Shown: piece after piece, positions 7,601-16,700 of the stretch
Numbering within the stretch: position 1 is the stretch's first letter
How the letters are laid out: every line of letters begins with the position of its first letter
IMG/VR virus record: IMGVR_UViG_3300005516_000009
Location: 1 to 21,315 of that record
Reading direction: 5' to 3' (one strand)
Length of the DNA: 21,315 nt
Source: a virus
Made by a program: the position numbers and the translations under genes
Notes under the pieces: generated by a model
What the model saw: only the letters and a program-made list of their open reading frames with translations
What the model was told of the DNA's origin: nothing
Databases searched by the model: none

Positions 7601-10600
7601 ATGGTGTAGTGGTATAAGACTTACTAGGATTATTAGAATCATAAGCACCATCTCTATGACTTGGACTTGCCAATCTAAATCTAATAAATGGTGCTTCTTG
7701 TCCAACATACTCATCAAGATTATTCTTTACTACAGTACCAGTAACTATTTCACCAATTTCAAATGTTCCAGATCCAGATTCCATTGTTATCCCAAGTAAC
7801 TTGGGAGTACAGTAATAAGAAATATCTACACCATCAAAGAAAGGATACAATCTAGTAGTATCTCTCATTCCACTAGCAGAGAACATAATATTTCTCTTTC
7901 TCATATAACCTATCAAATCTCTATTAATAATCCTATCACCAATAGAGAATTTGTTAATTGAATCTGATACAAATTGGGATCCTACAGTTCTTAAAGCAGA
8001 CATTGACGCATTGGCCTTCACATCATTCATAGTACTATTACTATGCCTTCTAACAGTTCTATCATTTACGCCCGACTTATGCTTAGAAGTTTCACCAGTC
8101 CAAAAACTCTGCCATGAGTTCCATATAATTGGAATATAACCATTTTGAGAATCTACTTCATCATCAGTTACCTTTTTAACTGTTTGAGCAAATGATCCAC
8201 TATCAGCAAAAACTCTTGTCTTTATCTGTAGATTATCTACCCAGTTATCAGAAGAAGGTGTTAGTTTTAAAATTCCAGTTGAATAAGCAGCTGGGTTTCC
8301 ATTAACATGTTGAAGTCTAGTTTCAAATGGTTGATCTAACCAATCAACCTCAGTATAAGAAAGTGTTATAACTTCACCTTTTATAGCACAATTAATATTT
8401 GTAGGAGTATTAACTGGATATAATTTATCATCATTACTAGTATCAACAGTTACTGGTCCAAAATCAGTACCTACTAAAGTAGTATAATGCTTAGGTCTCA
8501 GTTCTTTAGTCTTAATATCAATAGAATTTCTAATATTTAAAGCATCATCTTGAGAATTGAATGAAGTAAAGTTATCTACGAAGAAACCACTCTTAAATCT
8601 ATTTGATCCATCAGAATCTGAAACAAACATATTAGCAGTAGTACTTTCTAATGCAGATAATCCAACATAGTATTCAAGGCTATCAATTCTTTCCTCAAGA
8701 TTTTGGATATCTTTCATTTGATATCTCTTATTTTCAGGGAAAGTTAGATTAGCCTGATCAACATCATACAAATATGGAGGTAATGTAACAGTAGATATTT
8801 CAATTGCATTATCAACTAATACTGGTTTTTCAGGATTATCAGAAGGATCTCCAAATTTAACTTGGAAATTACCAGTTTCTGTTAAGTAGATAGTATCAAC
8901 TCTTCCTTGATAATAACCATAATCCAATATAATATTTTGATTACTAGCTAATATATTAGCAGCAGAATTTCCACTACCACTCATACTTCTTCCCAAAAAT
9001 TCTAAAGGTGATCTAGTATCTGCTACAACTGAATAATCACTGACTCTAGGTCTAATATCAATAATATCAGAATTGGGAATTCCATCAATAGATGGAATTT
9101 CCTCAGAATAATTATAATCTTTATAAGATTCTATAGTAGTAACATCTCCAGTATCACTAGAATCATGAGAACCTGCTGAAAAATATACTATAATTTTCTT
9201 AGAAGGTGGTTGAGTATCAATATTTCTTTTCAGAGTACCAAAATCATAGAAAGTTTTTTCCTGTCCTGTTGTAAAAGTAAAGTTTGAAGAAATATCTGTG
9301 TGACTCCCAGTCAAATCTGTTATAATAGCAGTTATATTTGACTCAGTTGCTGTAATCAATTCGCTTTCATCAAAGGTATTATCATTGAGATAAATGTAAG
9401 AAATTTTATTGGAAGCAGGTTTTGATATTACAATAGCAATAGCATTAGTAAGTTCCCCCTTTATTCTTTCCCCAACAATAATCTCACTAGTAGTACCAGA
9501 TGCACTATTAATTGAATTTAAAGTCATATGGGGAGCAGATGGATCAGTAGTATTTTTGGATTCATATATTCCATGAATCTCAATAATATCAGAAGTATTT
9601 AAACAAATATCTTCATCTTGGACTCTTGTGCCATAAGGATAATTTCCAAAATCTAATCCATCATTTATTGTTGTTGCTCCAATACCAGACCCTGCAAGTG
9701 TTGATTTGTTAATAATAACACTTTTAACTCTATTTTTTATTTTTACTTTAGATACTGGTTTAGACTTTATTAAAGTTGCAATGAGTTTGCAAGCTGCATT
9801 ATCTGTAGTTAAATTATAAGCATTAAATGTTTTACCATCTGCAGATATATTAATACTGCTTCCAAGTAAGATTTCTACAGATCCATCTCCTCTTGTTAAA
9901 GAGTAATTTGTTCCGTTGAATGCAGCAAAACTCTCATTATCACCAGCTTGTACTGGAGTACCAGATGATATTGCATTATTGACAATAGTAACATCATAAA
10001 TTTTTCTTATTGGTAGTAAAGAATCTGTAAGATCTACATTAGCAATATTTGACTTGGGGAAAGATGTGTATAATGTATTATCACTAGAAGAATCTAATTT
10101 TGTTGCTAAAAGAGTTAAATCTGTAGTTGCTATTTGTGCAGCTGGCATAACTGAGTTATTAATACCAGTAACTATACCAACAACGGCTGTTGTGACGGAA
10201 TCAGTTCCAACAACAGTAACTTTAAGGTAATTTGGATCACTAAATCTAACATCATCATATGATAAAATACTACCTACCTTTATACCATTAAGGAAGTTTG
10301 GATTATTACTCCTTATTACACCACCTGTGGTAATAGTTGATATTCCAATAACATTTCCAACAGATTGGAGAATATCAGCACTAAATGTGGTAATACCTAC
10401 AGCAGCATTAGGAGCAGCTGTAAATGGTATGCCTAGTTCATTAGAAATGATAGACTTTACATCACCTATTGAATGCTCTGTAATAGCAATAGCAATTCTA
10501 CCATCTGTTATTCCATCAAAAATAAGATTTTCATTCTCAATAAAATTACCATTTCTCTCATAAACAGTTAGTGCTACACCAGAAGAAACTGCACTCCTTA

Positions 10601-12140
10601 AGAATGCACTAGCTCCACTAGAAGCACCTTTAATAAATGTTGGGACAGCAAGAGTTACAGCTTGATTTAAAGTAATATCTGTATAAGTTTTTACATCATA
10701 AAGTGAAATACCCCATAAATTCAAATCTTGATTGGTCAAATAATTTTGAGAATTGAGTTTAAAATCATAAACTCTAGCTAATCCAATTTCAGTTCCTGCA
10801 GCATGTTCTTCATTATCTCCCTTTCTTTGATTTCTTAAACTTACAATATAAGTATTACCAATACCAACTTGAGGACTTCTTCTAACATTATTTAATTTAA
10901 ATGTTGAACCAGTATTATAGGTTATCAGTTGATCTTCCAATTTATTGGCAGTTCTTGGCTTGGATGCATCAATAAAAATAGGCTCAGTAGTTTCAAGTTC
11001 ATATCCCTTTACATAAGCCTTTCCTGGAGAAACTTTATATAAAGCCAAATTACTTGATGCTGAAGATCCATTATATGTAAAACTTCCAGGTTGGAAAATA
11101 CCTTGATTTCCAATATTGTCATTTAATGATTCTACTACAACAACATCAAAAGGTGTAATAGCATAGTTTCCACTTTCATCATAAGTTCTTCTTGCAAGAA
11201 CATCATTCAAATCTTTAAAATAAACTCCACCATCACCACCTCCACCAGAGGCTTTATTACCATTAGCATTATTTGGACCAACTAAGGTTCCATCTTGAAT
11301 CTTAGCAAGTTCAATAAAATTATCATCATCAAAGTCGTCAAGTGACTTTTTAAATAATGAAACTGTAATTCTTAATCTATCTGCACCTGGCGCAGCATAG
11401 TTATTAAATCCCTGTGAATTATCATTCAGTCCATCATCCAAGTTTGCATTGATTATCTCTTCATTAATATAAAGACCAACTCTATAGCTTGGACTGGATG
11501 AATACTGGTCTAAAATAAGAGTTTCGTCAAAAACTTCTATAAATTGACCCCTTACAAAATATATTCCATTTTCAATATGAAATGCAGATCCTTGTCCACT
11601 AGAAGCAGATGTAGCTGTCAATGCAAAGGGAGATCCTGCGGAAATAGTACTATTTCCTAACAATCCCGAAGTTATAGATACATTTGAAGAGAGTAATTCA
11701 CCATCTGAAAATTCGCTAGTACTATTATCAATAGAACTGGAAGAATCAATTCTAATGTATAATGTTAATTCCCCATCTTCAGATTCTTGTGGATATAAAA
11801 TATCAGTAACAGTCGCAGAAACACCAGATGCCTGTCCGGTGATAACAGATCCAATTATCTGATTAGCATATGCAGATACTGGAACATTTTGATAAGTATT
11901 AGATAACTTTATACAACTTAAAAGTTGAGTATAGCTAGTATTTCCAGGAATTACTTTAGCACCTTCCTTGAAAACACTCTGACCAAATCTTTCTATCTGA
12001 TTGGATAGAATAGATTGTAAAGATGTTAGTTCCCTTGCCTGAACTGGATATCCAGGCTTAAACAACACCTTATGGAAGCCATCTGCAGTGTCAAAGTCGT
12101 CAAAATATGGTGCTATATTGAGATTAGTTTGCTGTGGCAT
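4644..12140 (-). CDS. Giant virion structural protein with DUF4815-type N-terminal region
   Basis: A 2,498-residue protein. Residues 1-66 contain GFHKVLFKPGYPVQARELTS (21-40) and NQIERFG (47-53), the hallmark of DUF4815 phage proteins. A Gly-rich loop lies at 299-305, and KRYQMKDIQNLEERIDSLEY (1138-1157) is the conserved helical segment of the family. A further family-like region is PLAQTFTVSERSGIFLTRCN (1678-1697) followed by FFGTVDANIPITFQLRTVEN (1699-1718). The C-terminus ends IPRVKDLRVLALA. Cassettes are scattered through it: SGATA type at 95-114, 502-517 and 1549-1564; Gly-Tyr/Pro repeats at 1903-1971; a His-Gly then Arg-Gly pair at 2049-2155. Homologues are annotated as virion proteins; a tail-fibre or baseplate-periphery role is inferred from its place between gp8 and the neck genes. 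It starts six bases after gp8 with no clear ribosome site. Confidence 0.85.
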   Translation of the reverse strand: MPQQTNLNIAPYFDDFDTADGFHKVLFKPGYPVQARELTSLQSILSNQIERFGQSVFKEGAKVIPGNTSYTQLLSCIKLSNTYQNVPVSAYANQIIGSVITGQASGVSATVTDILYPQESEDGELTLYIRIDSSSSIDNSTSEFSDGELLSSNVSITSGLLGNSTISAGSPFALTATSASSGQGSAFHIENGIYFVRGQFIEVFDETLILDQYSSSPSYRVGLYINEEIINANLDDGLNDNSQGFNNYAAPGADRLRITVSLFKKSLDDFDDDNFIELAKIQDGTLVGPNNANGNKASGGGGDGGVYFKDLNDVLARRTYDESGNYAITPFDVVVVESLNDNIGNQGIFQPGSFTYNGSSASSNLALYKVSPGKAYVKGYELETTEPIFIDASKPRTANKLEDQLITYNTGSTFKLNNVRRSPQVGIGNTYIVSLRNQRKGDNEEHAAGTEIGLARVYDFKLNSQNYLTNQDLNLWGISLYDVKTYTDITLNQAVTLAVPTFIKGASSGASAFLRSAVSSGVALTVYERNGNFIENENLIFDGITDGRIAIAITEHSIGDVKSIISNELGIPFTAAPNAAVGITTFSADILQSVGNVIGISTITTGGVIRSNNPNFLNGIKVGSILSYDDVRFSDPNYLKVTVVGTDSVTTAVVGIVTGINNSVMPAAQIATTDLTLLATKLDSSSDNTLYTSFPKSNIANVDLTDSLLPIRKIYDVTIVNNAISSGTPVQAGDNESFAAFNGTNYSLTRGDGSVEILLGSSINISADGKTFNAYNLTTDNAACKLIATLIKSKPVSKVKIKNRVKSVIINKSTLAGSGIGATTINDGLDFGNYPYGTRVQDEDICLNTSDIIEIHGIYESKNTTDPSAPHMTLNSINSASGTTSEIIVGERIKGELTNAIAIVISKPASNKISYIYLNDNTFDESELITATESNITAIITDLTGSHTDISSNFTFTTGQEKTFYDFGTLKRNIDTQPPSKKIIVYFSAGSHDSSDTGDVTTIESYKDYNYSEEIPSIDGIPNSDIIDIRPRVSDYSVVADTRSPLEFLGRSMSGSGNSAANILASNQNIILDYGYYQGRVDTIYLTETGNFQVKFGDPSDNPEKPVLVDNAIEISTVTLPPYLYDVDQANLTFPENKRYQMKDIQNLEERIDSLEYYVGLSALESTTANMFVSDSDGSNRFKSGFFVDNFTSFNSQDDALNIRNSIDIKTKELRPKHYTTLVGTDFGPVTVDTSNDDKLYPVNTPTNINCAIKGEVITLSYTEVDWLDQPFETRLQHVNGNPAAYSTGILKLTPSSDNWVDNLQIKTRVFADSGSFAQTVKKVTDDEVDSQNGYIPIIWNSWQSFWTGETSKHKSGVNDRTVRRHSNSTMNDVKANASMSALRTVGSQFVSDSINKFSIGDRIINRDLIGYMRKRNIMFSASGMRDTTRLYPFFDGVDISYYCTPKLLGITMESGSGTFEIGEIVTGTVVKNNLDEYVGQEAPFIRFRLASPSHRDGAYDSNNPSKSYTTTPYGIPPTAYTPSSSYLNIDLYSMTKGYRFQGYAVNGMVLVGETSGAVATVSDKELVTSETYIQGTICIPDPRKKNNPKFESGTKLFTLIDEPSNNRDFSHTVAEDQFSVYGKLDNVKTNTISLRNPKIAYKQEFDSSTYSKALGTSYIRVRTLGGSQEKIGGWTNPLAQTFTVSERSGIFLTRCNLFFGTVDANIPITFQLRTVENGVPSQKVIPFSEVILGPNETTTGNNVTPVRFDSPVYLEGSGKEYAITLSTNSGNYTVPISRYGEPSTSGRAVSNSPNLGSLFKPSNAGAWESSKLEELKFKIIRADFELSGSIDLYNPDTTGASNNKVGNSLLPVLPANPLNIISKSVRVGFGTTVADSNYRIGNTVSQLNTQATGNLAGVAGSLTSLTITNAGLGFTPAAANYTFDGVTLTTITGKGGSATANITITNGSIAGVATIANGGSGYQAGDVLGVSQIGTLDIGRDVKLTVASIGGTSEFILDQVQGNFATGTGSTIYYTSGVSGIGLTELNASNGGNVPAAIVTNITDGLYIKVNHKNHGMYFSDNIVDISDVKTDIKPTKLSTSYSGTGGITVEDATDFETFENVGVAATNVGFIQVGSEIISYTSVGSNILGGTVTRGVFSTNTRSSSYPAGTPVFKYELGGVNLGRINKSHDLNSVLLDNAISYDSYHIKIDTSTLLDSNNVSRATSAGGYPELYLNETKSTGGYNVRATQNIPFEVLTPVIENITVPGTTLKAQVRTVSGQSMDGSEIPFIDMGYQYVTINENNYFNSTRLICSKPNESSKLATLPGSKSVHMKLLLNTMDSKVSPMIDSQRLSFMTTSNRVNSPITDYANDYRVNTLKEDPTACQYISKEVTLENSATSIKVLLNAYINTSCDIRVFYAISDKSDFKPIFTPFPGYSNLNDMGNIIDSSDNDGHSDIKIDKSLLSSVEGSGLDYKEYEFNIDDLPSFRAYKIKIVMTSSNQVHIPRVKDLRVLALA
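5661..5996 (-). repeat. His-Gly plus Arg-Gly cassettes in the DUF4815 protein
   Basis: Residues 2049-2160 carry VNHKNHGMYFSDNIVDI followed by FIQVGSEIISYTSVGSN and GTVTRGVFSTNTRSS. The second half is a diverged form of the cassette in gp15 (residues 244-304) and in the giant protein at 13737-21315. It runs directly into KYELGGVNLGRINKSHDLNS, a segment that looks like native protein again. Confidence 0.55.
6228..6434 (-). repeat. Gly-Tyr/Pro-type repeats in the DUF4815 protein
   Basis: Residues 1903-1971 contain LTITNAGLGFTPAAANYTF and VATIANGGSGYQAGDVLGV, separated by a Gly/Ala/Thr linker. They match the first half of the repeat seen four times in gp14, although the Pro position is altered. 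Confidence 0.6.
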
Positions 12141-12146
12141 AATTTT

Positions 12147-13703
12147 TTAAAACTGCAAAACAACTTTGATATCTTCTTTTTGAGTCGATGATCGTAAAAT
12201 GGATGGTCTATTATCAATATAAATTATATTTCCAGTGTATTTTTGAACTTCTGGACTAGATACACCATTGTCAAATTCTTGACCAAGATAATACGTTCTA
12301 CTATTTATTACTGTAGATACACCAGTAAATCCACTATCTATAGTTAAACTGGATCCAGAAGTAGGTGCAATTGTTAGATTACCACCACTTCCTGGTGTAG
12401 ATGTAAATTCCTGTAAAATATATCCATATGTTGGATTGGTTTGAGCTGTTCCAACAGTATTAAATCCTGCAAGACTTCTATCCTGCCAGAATTTCAAAAC
12501 TCCAGTAACTTGATCATAATTAACAACCCTACCAACAGCAGTTGTTCCTGTAGAAATAGTTTGTGTAAAATATGCATCAGGATCAAAAACTGCAGTACTA
12601 TAACCACTTCCCACCAATCTAAGTGCTTGTAATGCACTAGCCTTATCCTTAATTAGAAGAGCATTAGAATCAAATTCTGTAGGATTTTCTACAATACCAA
12701 TTCTTGCAATTTCATTTCCAGTAATAAAATCTGGGTTCTCAATATCATTTTCAATTCTAGAATAGAGAAGTACATTATATGCACCAAGTTCTCTATAAAT
12801 GTCTGATCCATGACCCCCTTTAGGAGTTATAATAACATCAAATTCTGGTCTAGTAGTTCCTGTGGGAACTCCACCTGCAACTAAATCAACACTACCATAA
12901 GTATAACGATAACCTTGATTGGTAACTATAATAGAACCAATTTTTTGGTCGTTTGTTGTAGTAATAGTACATTCTGCACCACTACCATTACCAGCAATGG
13001 GAACATTTGTATAAGTAGCACCACCAACAGGACCGATACCAGCACCTTTATTAGTAACAACTACGATTTTAATTGACCCATCTATTGCATTATCTCTTAC
13101 AGATTCTGTATATATTGAAGTATCCCAATTATCTGGGACAGGCATAAAATCTGTGGATTCAAATTTTGCAATATCAGCAGGTTTAATAGTATAAAGATAT
13201 TTCCAAATATAACCATCACCACTACTACCAGCACTTCTTGGTTCTAATTCTGTAAAGGTGGGTTCATCCAATGAAGGTTTCCCATCAGGGGTGTCTGGAT
13301 TGGATCCATTTTGAAGGCAAATATAAACTCTATAATCACTATTCAGAACATAAAAATATGTAGAATATAAACTAGTAGCACCTGAAATTGGAGCAGTATT
13401 GGTTCTGCTGTAATCATGTCTATACATATCATAAACACTACCAGAATTCCACTTTCTTCTAGGAACTACCTGTCTGACATCAGAACTGGTAATCTTTTTC
13501 ATAGCAATCATTGTATCCCAATAATCAGTCTCTTGACCAAAATTATCTTTTGGAGCAGGAGGACTCTTATCCCACTCTTCTTGATAATCATTTGGATTAG
13601 AAAGACCTACAAAGGTATAATATGAATTGAGAGAAGTAGTAACTCCAACAACAAAGTTCTTTGCATTTAATATTCTAATTTGATCAGTTATAATTGCAGA
13701 CAT
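12147..13703 (-). CDS. 8: gp8 baseplate wedge protein
   Basis: A 518-residue protein beginning MSAIITDQIRILNAKNFV. It contains SGSVYDMYRHDYSRTN (87-102), YFYVLNSDYRVYICLQNG (116-133), DEPTFTELEP (146-155) and SGDGYIWKYLYTIKPADI (161-178), all typical of gp8 in marine T4-like phages. The block ITPKGGHGSDIYRELGAYN (292-310) and the ending YIDNRPSILRSSTQKEDIKV (495-514) also fit. T4 gp8 (334 residues) is a dimer in each baseplate wedge and links the wedge core to peripheral proteins. The extra length comes partly from two Gly-rich repeat-like stretches (residues 211-276) and an SGATA-like stretch (383-406). The gene follows the right-hand giant gene after 33 bases that hold an NATAAATA octamer. 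It lacks an obvious ribosome site. Confidence 0.9.
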   Translation of the reverse strand: MSAIITDQIRILNAKNFVVGVTTSLNSYYTFVGLSNPNDYQEEWDKSPPAPKDNFGQETDYWDTMIAMKKITSSDVRQVVPRRKWNSGSVYDMYRHDYSRTNTAPISGATSLYSTYFYVLNSDYRVYICLQNGSNPDTPDGKPSLDEPTFTELEPRSAGSSGDGYIWKYLYTIKPADIAKFESTDFMPVPDNWDTSIYTESVRDNAIDGSIKIVVVTNKGAGIGPVGGATYTNVPIAGNGSGAECTITTTNDQKIGSIIVTNQGYRYTYGSVDLVAGGVPTGTTRPEFDVIITPKGGHGSDIYRELGAYNVLLYSRIENDIENPDFITGNEIARIGIVENPTEFDSNALLIKDKASALQALRLVGSGYSTAVFDPDAYFTQTISTGTTAVGRVVNYDQVTGVLKFWQDRSLAGFNTVGTAQTNPTYGYILQEFTSTPGSGGNLTIAPTSGSSLTIDSGFTGVSTVINSRTYYLGQEFDNGVSSPEVQKYTGNIIYIDNRPSILRSSTQKEDIKVVLQF

Positions 13704-13721
13704 TTTTAACAGATTTTTAGT

Positions 13722-13729
13722 TATTTATT
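13722..13729 (-). promoter_or_regulatory. Possible T4-type late promoter octamer before gp8
   Basis: The minus strand reads AATAAATA in the 33-base gap between the right-hand giant gene and gp8, 18 bases before the gp8 ATG. It differs from the T4 late consensus TATAAATA by one base and fits NATAAATA. Chance occurrence in AT-rich DNA is possible; the intergenic placement is the main support. Confidence 0.35.
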
Positions 13730-13736
13730 AAGGTTC

Positions 13737-16700
13737 TTAAGTATATCCTTTATACCTAAGAGGTTTTAATCTACTTATATATGATGAAGTTGAGAGTCCA
13801 ACAACTCCTTGGTTAGTATATGCAGGATATTCAACAGCTTTAGATCTAACCCTACTAATAATCTTACCCCAAGAATAGTCACCAAAATCTGGTTGAACTG
13901 TGGAACCTATCCCCACACCCTGATTGTCAGTTACACGACAATTGACTCTTTTTATATAAGTATTACCAATTCCTGGGTGAGATATTAATTCATTTGAGAA
14001 ACTATCCACATAATAGATATTATCCATATAAGAAATACCTATTCCAATAGTATTACCAGCAGTATCTAATGATGTCATTGTTGTTGCAGCAATTCCAACA
14101 TTTGAACGAGAAACAACAAATACATCTCCAGTACTAATACCAGATATTGTTGAAGCAGATGAGACTAAGCTAATATCTCTCAAATCAGATTCTAATGGTA
14201 TATGCAAATCAAACCATACTTTATTAGCACTACCAACTTTTGTTGTTCCAAAACCAACTATTTTACCATAATCTCCACTATATGTAAAGACAGTAATTGG
14301 TTCAGTACCATACTCAGGTGTTGAAATAATAACTTGTGGTATTGATGTATAATTGGTTCCAAGACCAGTTAATGTTATGGAAGTTACAACTCCAGCAGTT
14401 ATTGCTGCTGTTGCTGTTGCTGTGCTTCCATATCCAACAGGATTACCAATGATAACTGTTGGAGCAGTCTCATACCCCTTACCACCATCACTAATAACAA
14501 TTGATGTTATGTTGGAAGAAACACCAACAACAGCAGTAGCAATTGCAACAACATTATCATCTTTATTTTTTGATATTGTAACTTCATTTTGGAAAATAGT
14601 ATCATCTGGATCCTCATTTAGAGGGTTGAAAAATGGTCTTACACTATCAACATATATTATTGTAGCTCCAACTCCAACAGTACTTGTTACATAAGAGAAA
14701 GAATGAATAGAAGGTTCATATATTTCTCTACTCTTATCAACAAAAACACCATTAATAACTCTATCTTCAGTTTGTCTAGTCCAAGTAACTGGTCTCTTCA
14801 ATGTTTCGTCTTGAGTTCTTCCTGGACCAAAATATGGTTCGCTACTAACAGTATCAATTGAACTAAGTTCAAAAACATTTCTATTTTCTTCATCCAAGAA
14901 GAAACTTTGGCCAATGGTAGAATCATTTTCAATATTTAAAATATCACCAACTTTCAAGGTTTGAAGAATCTCAATTGCTTTAACGTCAACTCCTATTCCA
15001 CTTCCTTTATAGAACATAATACCACATGTATCTCCAAATTTAGGTGCCTCACTAAATGATATTAAACTACCACCAGTAAAGGAATAACCTTCACCCGGAA
15101 CTTGAAGTACACCATTAATAAAAATTATTAGAGTATCTTGCAGTTTAATAAAAGATGAACTGGTATCAACAATATATGGATCATCATTTTTTCTCATCAC
15201 AAATGTTTTGGTACTACCATTAAATCTCCCACTTATATTATCAATTATATCAAATTCTCCCATAGTAAATGCACTAAATGTATCATTATAAACATTATCT
15301 ACTGTAAGTTGGAACTCATTAGGAGTAAACTCATCATATGATGAAGTTGTAGGTATACCAATAGTTCCTCCAACAGATACTGATATGGTATCTCCTTGCT
15401 TATAACCATAACCAAAGTTGGTAAGCTTATATTCAATAACACTAGAACCTTGCCCAACAACAATATCTACCTTTGCACCAGTACCAACACCAGAAGTATT
15501 TGGAACTATATTGGAATAGGATAGTGGTGAATCAAAAACTACCGTAGGCACATTGGATCTTGTATATCCAATTCCAGGATTAGTAATAGCAACGCCTATA
15601 ATATTACCATTACTTACTGTAGCAACTCCAACTATTTCAATATTGGGAATCCCATTACTAAAAGTTTGGACTCCAACATTAACAGTTTGAATTCCAGATC
15701 TATATCCAGATCCACTATTTCCTATACTTATTGATTCAATAGTTCCAGCAGCAGAAACAACAGAAGTAGCACCAGCAGCAACTAATGGCATATATCCATA
15801 TCCTCCTGTAAAGGATGTTGAAACAATCCTACCACCTATTGGAAGAGATGTTGTATTTGGATCACTGGTAATAGAAGATGCAGTTCCACTAAAAGTAATA
15901 GTAGTAGCAGAACCTACTTCTCCAACAGTAAAGTTATTCTTAGTTCCAGTAAATCCAGGAATCTGAGCAATACCATTAACCAATATAACTCCCTCAGTAA
16001 AACTACTAGTAGTATCAATACCAGCAACTTTTAAATTGAAATATTCCTGCTGTGCATCAAACTGATCAGAAATATCATCAAAAAGCATATTTCTAGTATA
16101 AGTTTCATCAGAACTATCAACAGCACCAGTACGTAAGAACACTCTTCCATGGAAAGTTGATCCACTAGTAATTCCTACCCAATCTCTTTCATCAGGATTA
16201 TTATAACTATGAGAAAGTGGTTGTTTTCCTACAGGTGCATCTGCAAATGATATTGTACTACCATTAATAGCATAATCACCAACCATTTTTGTAATTACAG
16301 AACCAATTCCACTAGCGTTGTGTTGAGAAAGACCTGTTCCCATCCACCCTCTATAAACACTTATATTACTACCACTAATACCATTTACACGCATAATTTC
16401 ATCACCAATCTTAATCAAATCCCCACTAAAGAGAGAAGAAGCTGTACCAACTACAATTGTATTATCTGTAAAATATACTGTAGATGTAATATGTGTTGTT
16501 ACAGCAGTTGATACGATAGGTGCTTGTACCATATTATCAACTGCTATCAAAGTTTTAGTATCTTTTTTCTTTGAAGTAAATGTGTGTATTCCAACTCCAA
16601 GACTTGTTATGTCTACTGCTATTGGACTATATGCTAAAGCATCTGCTGCTGTACGTGCAAATTTTATAGTACCATTATCATACTTAATAATATGTACGCT

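Noticed and set aside
14353-14694. A plus-strand frame of 113 codons and about fifteen other plus-strand frames of 60-100 codons
   Set aside because: They are antisense to long minus-strand genes with clear family resemblance. Their products are Val/Thr/Pro- or Asn/Ser/Cys-rich mirrors of the repeats, without consistent ribosome sites or recognisable families.
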